NCBI RefSeq assembly: GCF_000281045.1
Contig: NW_008246073.1
Coordinates: 1,201,680-1,228,116, forward strand
Length of the DNA: 26,437 bases
Reading direction: 5' to 3'
DNA from: Saprolegnia diclina VS20
Lineage: Eukaryota > Oomycota > Saprolegniomycetes > Saprolegniales > Saprolegniaceae
Positions within the stretch are counted from its first letter, which is position 1, and each line of letters starts with the position of its first letter. The notes under the pieces were generated by a model. It saw only the letters and a list, made by a program, of their open reading frames with translations, ran no database searches and was not told the DNA's origin. A program made the translations under genes and the position numbers. Shown piece after piece: positions 19,611 through 26,437 of this stretch.

Positions 19611-21174
19611 CTACATCGACACGTGCTCGAGCACCGCTGCGAGGAGTGACGGGTCGTCAATGCCGCAGGTCGCAAACGCACGCTCGATGCGGGTTGCGGT
19701 CCGTGGTCCGTGCTACGCACATGTCGTAATCACATCAGACAACTTGTCTTACTTGGGCGGCGACGTGGAGCACGCGTGTCGCAAGGATGCTGAGATCGGG
19801 CGCGTCGTCGTTCGGCATGCAGAGACGTGCGAGGTGTTCGTAGAGGTGCAACGACTGCGTCATCGCGCTGATGCTGTCCTAAGAAAGGCACGACAATGAG
19901 ATCTGAGAGTCCAGACAAAGGGCTACTTCAAGCAGCTGGAGGCGCTGGAATGCGGCGAGGACGAGGCCCGGGCGCATTTGCTGGGCGAGCAGCGTCGTGA
20001 GCGCGGGGATCGCACGCAGCGCAAAGACGCGCAGCAGCGTCTCCGAGTCATCGAGCAAGAGCGTCACGCTCGGCAGCAGCCCGTCCGGTGCCTCGGCCAT
20101 GTAGTTGAGTGCCTGGGCTGCGTTCGCGGCGGCGGCAGGCTCGCTCAAGCAGGCCACGAGCGGCGCGACGGCCACGGCGAGCAGCTTGGGCTTGGCCTCC
20201 TCGGCGGTCGCAAGCGCCATGAGCGTCCCCGCCAAGCAGCGCTGGAGGTCGGGCTTGTCCTTGCACGGGATCGCGCCGGCCTGGAGCGCGATTAGCACTT
20301 TGGTGCAGAGCTCGACCGCGTTCGAGCCTATCGCTTCGATTTTGCCATAGTTCTAACCCCAACCCGGTCAAGTGCCGTCAAAGAAAGGCGACGCGTACGT
20401 GAGTGGCGAGATTCCAGAGCGTCAAAATGGCGCTGCGGAGCACGGGCAGCGCGTAGTGCAGCGGCTTCTTGACGACGCGCAGCAGCGCTGGCACGATGTG
20501 GTACGTCGTACACACCTCGGCGCCGTGGGCAGCCTTGGTCAAGTTGGCAAACGCATGGAAGAGGAGGTCGGTGGCGCGCGGCGACAGCGGCGTGCTCTCG
20601 TCGGACGCCATGGCCACGAGTTTCTCGGGCATGTACGCGCGCCCGAGCACGCTGCCAATGCCTTCTTTTGCGCTCGTGAGGTTGACAATCGCGTCCAGCG
20701 CCGCCTCGACGCACGGCTCGTCGTCTTCGCTCAAGAGATGGTTCAAGTTGAAGAGCAATGTCGGGTCGGCGTGCAGCGCTGTGGCTCCTTCAAAGTCCCA
20801 AGCGAGTGCTATGCACAATGTGGATGTTGTGCCGGTAGGAAAGCTATGCGAGCGAGGATTGAACCTGCAACGACGTTGGCGGCGTGCGCCTTGACGCGCG
20901 GATTCGGCAGTGTGAGGAGGCGGCCACAGGACGGCACGACGCCTGCCGCGATGGCCTTGACCTTGTTCTCAGGCGACGAGAGCAGCTCGGCGAGCTGGCG
21001 CATGGCATCGATGCGCGCTGCGTCGTCGAGCGGCTCGTCCGGCGACAAGAGCCAGCAGTAGCGCGCAACATCGCCGCTGCCGTATGCGCGCGAGATCTCG
21101 TGCGGGTCCTTCTCCTCGCGGAACCCGCTGCGGTACGGCAGCCGGTCGCTCAGCTGGTCGCTCACGCGGTGCAT
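19611..21174 (-). CDS. Armadillo-repeat protein, possibly radial-spoke-14-like, five exons
   Basis: Predicted 457 aa from ATG 21174: exons 21174-20865, 20808-20399, 20352-19927, 19878-19753, 19712-19611. Introns are 56, 46, 48 and 40 bases, all ending TAG; 1374 coding bases keep frame. The protein is a series of armadillo helices, for example ENKVKAIAAGVVPSCGRLL, EPCVEAALDAIVNLTS and QRCLAGTLMALATAEEAKP. The N-terminal segment (ISRAYGSGDVARYCWLLS, then a repeat) resembles in layout the axonemal radial spoke protein 14/RTDR1, which would fit a zoosporic organism, but it is about 100 residues longer and the match is from memory of the family, so the armadillo call is firm and the axonemal role is tentative. 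The stop lies 34 bases from that of the convergent PHD-finger gene. Confidence 0.75.
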
Positions 21175-21802
21175 GCGTCGGTTCGTGCTCGCGATCCAGA
21201 TGCGTATTCCAAAACGGTCTCAACATCGTATCTTTTGCCATTGCATCAGGCAGCACGCACGCTGGCTTCGTCGCGACCGACACCTTTGTGTTGCATGGCC
21301 ATGCTTGGCATCCACCGGTATGGCTACCCAGGTACATCTACGCGTGGCCAGAAAGGCCAGGTGCCACCTACTGCAGCTTGAAGTACGCACCCCACGCCAC
21401 GCGCGCTGCGATGCCAACGACCCGACAGCACCCTAGCATAGCATGTCCTACCGCCTCTACGAGCAAGACGTCCGCTTCAGGACGCAGCGACTCGGACTTG
21501 GCCTGCAGTCATGGCCGGCGATCAAATTCAGCAAAATAGTATCTTGCTGCAAGCTATTTCTCGCCGCATGTCGCAGGATGAAGGCGCAAGCGGAACGACC
21601 AGCGTGCGCTCGGCGCGTTCTCACGCCCGGCGCGGTGTTGGTGCAGCGATTGGCGTGGCCAAGATTAGCGCCGATAGCGGCCGCCGATCGAAGCTTGAGC
21701 GAGGTAACGTGCGTCTGTGATTGGTGGAAACGGTATCTTTTCAACCAATGAGCACGCGAATACCGGCGGGCGACCTTTCACAATCGAATTTGTCCAGACG
21801 TC
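21175..21802. other. Divergent intergenic region with ambiguous short ORFs
   Basis: About 630 bases between the divergent armadillo and PP2C genes. Frames overlap on both strands at 21370-21711: a + frame from ATG 21511 (69 codons, MAGDQIQQNSILLQ...), another + frame from ATG 21443, and a - frame 21502-21368 reading into VVGIAARVAWGAYFKLQ and a stop. None has family support. The + frame at 21511 ends at a possible GTAACG donor that could splice in frame to CAG at 21796-21798, making an alternative PP2C N-terminus. Confidence 0.4.
21718..21749 (+). promoter_or_regulatory. CCAAT pair before the PP2C gene
   Basis: TGATTGGTGGAAA at 21718-21730 (inverted CCAAT) and CCAAT at 21745-21749 lie 85 and 58 bases before the ATG at 21803. 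The 13-mer is identical to one 89 bases before the oxygenase ATG. Confidence 0.5.
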
Positions 21803-23086
21803 ATGGCCGAGGGGTTTGAGAAGCAGGCGGTGTTCCGCCGCCTGGGCAGCAGCGTGCAGACGTCGGCCGAGGCCAAGGGCGCGCGGATCGTTATCGCCGC
21901 GAGCGGAACCACCGACATTGGCTCCGCGCGCTGCGCTGTGAACCAGGACACGTACATGGCGCTGGACGTCGGCGGCGGCAGCGTCGTCCTCGGCGTCTTT
22001 GACGGGCATGGCAAGGAGACGGGCCATATTGCAGCCGAGGCCGCGAAAGCGTTCTTCATGTCACACTTCGAGTTGCCGGAATCGCTTGCCGCGATCGAGG
22101 CGCAGCCCGAAGCCGAGCTGCGCTCGCTCTTTGGCCAATGCCACGCCCATATCTACCGCGCATTCCAAGCGCACTACGCGTCGCTCGGGCTCTGCATGCG
22201 CGACGACAGTCTCAACGGTCGATCGTTTCTCCTCAAGCGAAAAGGCCCGTCGCAGCCATACACATGCGTACAGGGCGGGACGACTGCGACGCTGGCCATT
22301 TTGCTGCATGGCACGCGACTGCTCGTGGCCAACGTCGGCGACTCGTCCGCGCTCCTTGCCGGCGCAAACAGCGTGCGTATCACGCCGCTCCATGCCCTCT
22401 CGGACGCGCCCATCTACTGCCCGCACGCGCCGTCTTCATCGTCTGACGGGAATCCTTGCGAAAGCGAGAACAACAACTGCAGCGATCACACGATGCACCA
22501 TCTCATCTCGGGCGACCACTCGGCCGAGTCGCGCATCGAGTTTGACCGCGTCGCCACAAGCGACGTCCAGGGCCTGCAGTTCCTCTATGACGCGCCGTGC
22601 GTCGCGAATCGGCTCGTGCGCGTGCCCATCTTTACCAAAAACAGCGCCGGCGACGTAGTCCAGAGCGCTGGCGGCCGCTACTACAAGAACGTGCGCAACG
22701 AATGGGCGTCGATGGTCGCGGCTCCGATCGATGCTGCGTTCGCCGACTGCCTCGCGTTCACACGGTCGCTCGGTGACTTTCACTTGCACGCGCACGGCCT
22801 CTCGTGGCAGCCCGATGTGCTCGACATCTCGCTCTTTGACGACCCGACGAGCAGCAGTGAGTTGGCGATCGTCTTGGCGACTGACGGCGTCTGGGACGTG
22901 TGGCAGTACGACGAGCTCGCGCAGTTTGTGCTGTCGACCAAGAACGAGAGCGACGCGTCGCCCGAGGTTGACGCCAAGGCCCGCGCCCGCCGCCTCCTCC
23001 AAGAGAACCTGGCCAAAGCCCACACCATCTTTGGCGACCAAGCCGACAACATGACGGCCGTGCTCTGCTATCTCTCGCGCACCTAA
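21803..23086 (+). CDS. PP2C-family (PPM) serine/threonine phosphatase
   Basis: Intronless 427-aa frame from ATG to TAA. PP2C enzymes are Mn/Mg-dependent phosphatases acting on phospho-Ser/Thr. All core motifs are visible: NQD (Asp49), VLGVFDGHG (66-70, metal Asp67 and Gly68), GGTTATL (158-164), LVANVGDSSALL (174-185), a DHS...E...R element (238-249), LAFTRSLGDF (317-326), LATDGVWDVW (358-367, metal Asp361) and DNMTAVLCYL (metal Asp415). The metal-coordinating acids are intact, so activity is expected. An insertion of about 50 residues separates the DHS element and the RSLGDF motif (about 255-315), and a Ser/Asn/Cys-rich loop precedes it. No transmembrane segment or signal peptide is seen, suggesting a soluble enzyme. 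Substrates cannot be inferred. Confidence 0.93.
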   Translation: MAEGFEKQAVFRRLGSSVQTSAEAKGARIVIAASGTTDIGSARCAVNQDTYMALDVGGGSVVLGVFDGHGKETGHIAAEAAKAFFMSHFELPESLAAIEAQPEAELRSLFGQCHAHIYRAFQAHYASLGLCMRDDSLNGRSFLLKRKGPSQPYTCVQGGTTATLAILLHGTRLLVANVGDSSALLAGANSVRITPLHALSDAPIYCPHAPSSSSDGNPCESENNNCSDHTMHHLISGDHSAESRIEFDRVATSDVQGLQFLYDAPCVANRLVRVPIFTKNSAGDVVQSAGGRYYKNVRNEWASMVAAPIDAAFADCLAFTRSLGDFHLHAHGLSWQPDVLDISLFDDPTSSSELAIVLATDGVWDVWQYDELAQFVLSTKNESDASPEVDAKARARRLLQENLAKAHTIFGDQADNMTAVLCYLSRT

Positions 23087-23525
23087 GCGATGTGGGTCCG
23101 CTCGCATTCGTCTCCAGGTCGCTTCACGACTTGCCATCGTATTACACTATCCGATTTTATAACCCTAATCTCCTCAACAAGACAAATATGACCTTTCCGG
23201 TTAGGTGTATGCAACCCTTGCACTAATGCAGATGAAGCATGGTACATGTAGTAGCTCCGCACAGCACTGAGGTAGTCGTGCATGCCGTTCATCAACAGCA
23301 GACCACCAACAGAGCGGTGGGTGCGAAGTGGATCACATCATTGTGTTGCTGCTGGTACAAGGGTATCCTTGAGCCTTTTGATAGAAGTGATAGGCGACTA
23401 GGTAGCGACTGCAGTTGTGGTCTGGTGGCTACCGTCGTGGGCGCAGAAGAAGCAGAAGGATGCGCAAGGTGACGAGAAAGAGGAATGATGAATATGCAAA
23501 AAGGTTCTAGCAGTGACGAGGACGA
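23087..23525. other. Convergent intergenic region
   Basis: About 440 bases between the convergent ends of the PP2C and ribose-5-phosphate isomerase genes. I see only short frames without motifs and no RNA gene; it should hold both 3-prime untranslated regions. Confidence 0.5.
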
Positions 23526-24471
23526 TTACTGCGGCACGGCCGTCTTGACCGAGCCGTCGGCTTGGCCAAAGAAGGCTTTGGACGCCATGTGGCAGAAGAG
23601 ACCGACTTCCACGACACCCGGGAGCAGCTTGAGCGTCTGGTTGAGCGTCGCGGGGTCCTGGACAATGCCAAACTACAGACGAAGCATGAGTACCCTTGCA
23701 TAACACTTTGGGATTTGAGTACGTGGGTGTCGAGGATGAAGTTGCCGTTGTCTGTGATGACGGGGCCGGCCTTGGCCTTGGCCATGCGCAGAACGGGCGA
23801 CCCGCCGAGCTCCTTGAGCTTGTGCGTAAGCGGAACGTACGCGAGGGGCACGACCTCGACGGGGATGCCCTGGATCCACTGCTCGCCAAGGAACGTCGAC
23901 TCCTTGCGGTAGTCGGCGACAATGACAAACTTCTTGGCGTTGAAGATGACAATCTTCTCCTGGAGATGGCAGCCGCCACCGCCCTTGATGCAGTTGAGCT
24001 GCGTGTCGACCTCGTCGGCGCCGTCAATCGCAATGTCAATGACCGGATGCGAGTCAAAGTTGGTCAAGTTGAGGCCATGCTGCGCAATGAGCTACAACAC
24101 CATGCGAGATGCTTCGACCGTTGCGGAGGTGGCAGCGCGCATACCTGCGACGCTTGGAACGACGACGGGATGCACGAGATCTGGAGGCCTTCTTCCTTGA
24201 TGCGCTCGCCAAGGCGCTCGGCAGCGTAGACAACCGTCGAGCCTACATGCCAGCATGAGCCTCCCATCATGGCAGGATGGTCGACGACGTACCGCTGCCA
24301 ATGCCAACGACATCGCCCGACTTGACGAACTCATCGACGGCGGCGCGGGCGGCCTGCAGAGAGCATAAGGGTAAGCGCATGTGCATAGAGCCAATGTCGT
24401 CTTACCAGGCGCTTGGCATCTTCGACTCCGGACATGAGGATGGACTTGGCGAATTGCGGAATGAGGCGCAT
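23526..24471 (-). CDS. rpiA: Ribose-5-phosphate isomerase A
   Basis: Predicted 246 aa in five exons: 24471-24406, 24353-24293, 24242-24145, 24091-23723, 23672-23526. Introns are 52, 50, 53 and 50 bases; the first ends CAG, the rest TAG. All phases match and 741 coding bases end at TAA. The enzyme interconverts ribose 5-phosphate and ribulose 5-phosphate in the non-oxidative pentose phosphate pathway in the cytosol. Splicing restores the family motifs: VGIGSGSTV (phosphate loop, about 38-46), [22 protein letters not shown] (94-104), NCIKGGGG with the catalytic Glu in LQEKIV (Glu120), and a C-terminal [12 protein letters not shown]. The second in-frame ATG (24435) gives 234 aa starting [12 protein letters not shown], nearer the usual start; the extra 12 residues of the longer form could be a weak targeting sequence or untranslated. 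Confidence 0.93.
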
Positions 24472-25046
24472 GTCGGAAATGCGACAGCAGTGCGGTGCCC
24501 ACCACCCTGCGAAACTACTCTATTATATTACACATTTGTTTTTTTAATTACCTTGCTATTTGTATGTGGATGCCGTTGACGATAAAAAAAGAGCGATGTC
24601 GAATAAAAATGCAGCCAATCCTAGACGTCGGTTAGCAAATTAGCCAATCGTCGCCCGGCCATGGATACACGCGTGGGTAATGCAGGGTGAAATTCAAGGA
24701 CACGGTGGTTTTTACGTGAACACCCATGTGTGCAAGCTGCAAACGGCGTGGGAAATGGCAATTCACACATTGAAGCGCCTGTTGATGATGTATCAAATGC
24801 GTGGCCACGATGAAATCGCCACATCAACGGTATCTGCTTGGCGACGAAGCAATAAGTAAGAGGACTTTATACCATGATTTCAGGATATTCTACGTTTCTA
24901 AAGCATTTCAGGGCGATTGTACAGAATGTCGAACGAGATTGTTTGGAGTGCTCGATCATGTTGAAGAGAAAGGTGTAAAGGTGTCGATCCGACGACGACA
25001 AACAAGGTCGCCTCCACAATCGACAAACAAATCTGACGAACGAATA
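24472..25046. other. Intergenic region
   Basis: About 570 bases. The part next to the isomerase gene (24515-24620) is AT-rich with T runs and should be its promoter. A + frame of 82 codons (24801-25049) starts at GTG, includes an internal ATG, and has no recognised motif; it abuts the kinase-like gene but does not join it in phase, so I do not call it. Confidence 0.4.
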
Positions 25047-25049
25047 TAG

Positions 25050-26200
25050 ATGGGCGAATGTTCAAAGCCGTGCAGCGGCGCAGTGTGGCCACGGTCGAGC
25101 TGCTCCTGCGCCAACGCCGCATCCACGTCAACCAGACCACCACCATAGTATACCTTTTGGGTATGTGAGTGGTCTGTTGACGGACTGCATAGGGCAACGA
25201 GACGCCGCCAATGGTTGTTGTACGGCTGCATGCCCTCGCCATCGTCGAGCTTTTGCTTGGAAATGGCGCCGTCAAGGAGCTTTGTGCACCTCTTGATGGA
25301 CTTGTACAACGTGGAATGACGGCCATTAGAACAACGCACCGCTCATGATTGCACTCCGGCGTGACTGCACCGACATTGAGGTGGCGCTCGAGACTCGCAA
25401 CGTCTTGGACGTGCACTACGACGACAGTTTCGGCGTTGGTGTCTCTGGCCAAGTGTATCAGTTCAGCGACCGGTCGATTTGGACCGAAATCTGACGACTC
25501 TCTTTGTATAGCATAGAAATGGAATAACGGAGGTGCTTACTAGTACTTGCTACGGTAGCCTTCGCTCTGAGCATATTGTGGAGCTTCGACACGTCGACAT
25601 CAACTCGAACGATCAGCGCGTGTTGGCCCTAGAGTCCATGACCATGAACTTGCGCCAGCGCTTGGAACTCGAAAGAAACGAGCTTTTGCTTGCGCAGAAG
25701 GGCCCTTGACGGCAAGAGCACATCGCCGCCCGACTCGCTCTGGATGTCGCCAAAGGCCTATCCTTCCTGCACTCACAGAAGGTTGTTTACTGCAACCGCA
25801 AGTCTGCCTATATTCTCCTCGATGAAAAAGACGGTGTCCAGCTCTCCGACTTGGCAGCAGTGAGCACAATGTGCCCGATCGGAAATCTCGAATTAAACGG
25901 CACCGCACAGTGTATGGCGCCCGAGCTCACGGGCCTCCGAGCCACCGTACCATCCGACGCCTCGGACGTCTATGCGTTTGGCATCCTCCTCACAGAGTTC
26001 GATGCCAACACCAGCGAGGTCCCATACGTAAACGTTGGTTACGAAAGCCCCCATGCGCTTTGAGAACAAGTCCGATCCGGTTTGCGTCCCGTCCTCCAAG
26101 ACGACTGCCCTTCATGATTCCGCGAGCTGGCGGTTCAGTGCATGGCGACGGCTCCGAGCGCCCGCCCCGTGGTGTCGACAATATCATCGACACTTTGTAG
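25050..26200 (+). pseudogene. Ankyrin-repeat/TKL-type kinase, degraded, three in-frame TGA codons
   Basis: Exons that keep phase: 25050-25147, 25193-25270, 25330-25472, then from 25517; introns of 45, 59 and 44 bases end TAG. Exons one to three read as ankyrin repeats (VATVELLLRQRR, LAIVELLLGNGA, APLMIALRRDCTDIE) running into a glycine loop FGVGVSGQVY. Exon four gives SEHIVELRHVDINS, LALESM, LALDVAKGLSFLHSQ, a catalytic loop VYCNRKSAYILLDE (canonical His-Arg-Asp and Asn lost), DLA in place of DFG, GTAQCMAPEL, and SDVYAFGILLTEF. No VAIK-type lysine is visible. In the same frame TGA occurs at 25707, 26061 and 26115; the last two align with Trp codons of the neighbouring kinase at the window edge. 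A 2-base shift near 26170 then leads to DNIIDTL and TAG. A 5-prime exon is missing. Catalytically dead; probably a recent pseudogene. Confidence 0.7.
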
Positions 26201-26240
26201 AAGAACTTGCGCGACATTTCGTAGTAAATCATACTAGTAG

Positions 26241-26246
26241 TTTATT
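26241..26246 (-). terminator. Poly(A) signal of the right-edge kinase
   Basis: AATAAA on the minus strand, 8 bases after the stop codon at 26254. It is close to the stop but in the correct orientation for a polyadenylation signal. Confidence 0.35.
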
Positions 26247-26253
26247 CAAACAG

Positions 26254-26437
26254 TTAAAGCTGGAGCAGCTGATGCTCCAAGGTGTGAATGATGTCAGCCA
26301 CAGTAGGGCGAGCATTTGGCTTAGCGGCCATGCACGCGATCGCAAGGTCCCGGTACCACGCGGGGCAGTCGTCTCGCAGTGCGGGTCGACGACCACCTTG
26401 GACGGCATTCCAAAGCGCATATTGGCTCACGTAGCCG
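26254..26437 (-). CDS. TKL-type protein kinase, C-terminal fragment (continues beyond window)
   Basis: The last 60 codons of a gene entering from the right edge on -, ending TAA. The frame reads YALWNAVQGGRRPALRDDC, then PAWYRDLAIACMAAKPNARP and TVADIIHTLEHQLLQL, which is the end of a protein kinase C-lobe with the invariant Arg-Pro of the final helix. Alignment with the + strand copy at about 26050-26195 (VRSGLRPVLQDDC, then FRELAVQCMATAPSARP) shows that they are paralogues in convergent orientation, with stops about 50 bases apart. TKL assignment is by C-lobe style and by the neighbour, because the catalytic region is outside the window. Confidence 0.8.
   Translation of the reverse strand, partial: GYVSQYALWNAVQGGRRPALRDDCPAWYRDLAIACMAAKPNARPTVADIIHTLEHQLLQL

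Noticed and set aside
25345-25491. ATG at 25345 as the start of a kinase gene
   Set aside because: The codons before it (NNAPLMIAL) fit an ankyrin repeat in the same frame, so the ATG is internal to an exon.
1-26437. CRISPR array, insertion sequence, operon or prophage
   Set aside because: No regularly spaced repeats, transposase or terminal inverted repeats were seen, and spliced genes show the DNA is eukaryotic.

Overview
This window is nuclear DNA from a gene-dense eukaryote, most likely an oomycete of the Saprolegniales type. The evidence is GC-rich third codon positions, short intergenic gaps, many introns of 40-64 bases, an ankyrin/TKL-type kinase, and flagellate-type armadillo proteins. 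It is not bacterial: several genes only become continuous after removing GT...AG introns. I worked out 29 introns by frame continuity and family motifs; 27 end in TAG and 15 begin GTAC. The genus is inference. Many apparent long ORFs open at GTG or TTG, or lie antisense to real genes, so starts were re-chosen at ATG.

Layout: 1-2.5 kb has no recognisable gene. 2.57-4.32 kb holds two related small genes on + (140 and 149 aa) of unknown function, with possible N-myristoylation sites. 4.95-10.17 kb is one nine-exon gene on - for about 1622 aa: a WW domain, long coiled coils and a C-terminal armadillo array. 10.42-12.56 kb is a three-exon PP4 regulatory subunit 3 (SMEK) gene on -, apparently lacking the usual N-terminal EVH1-like domain. 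13.43-14.54 kb is an unrecognised multi-exon gene on +. 14.73-16.53 kb is a five-exon JmjC ribosomal oxygenase (NO66/MINA53 family) on +. 17.23-19.58 kb is a five-exon gene on + for a Pro-rich, basic protein ending in a PHD finger. 19.61-21.17 kb is a second armadillo-repeat gene on -, convergent with it. 21.80-23.09 kb is an intronless PP2C phosphatase on +. 23.53-24.47 kb is ribose-5-phosphate isomerase A on -. 25.05-26.2 kb is a degraded ankyrin-TKL kinase on +, with three in-frame TGA codons at Trp-like positions. 26.25 kb to the right edge is the C-terminal end of another TKL kinase on -.

The genes do not form a pathway. They include a nuclear/signalling set (PP4R3, PP2C, JmjC oxygenase, PHD protein, kinases), two armadillo scaffolds that may be cytoskeletal or flagellar, and one housekeeping pentose-phosphate enzyme. 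CCAAT-type motifs sit 25-90 bases upstream of several chosen start codons and support those starts. The items most worth a second look are the WW/coiled-coil/armadillo fusion, the TGA-for-Trp pattern in the right-hand kinase, the near-uniform TAG splice acceptor, the missing PP4R3 N-terminal domain, and a 13-base promoter element shared by the oxygenase and PP2C genes.
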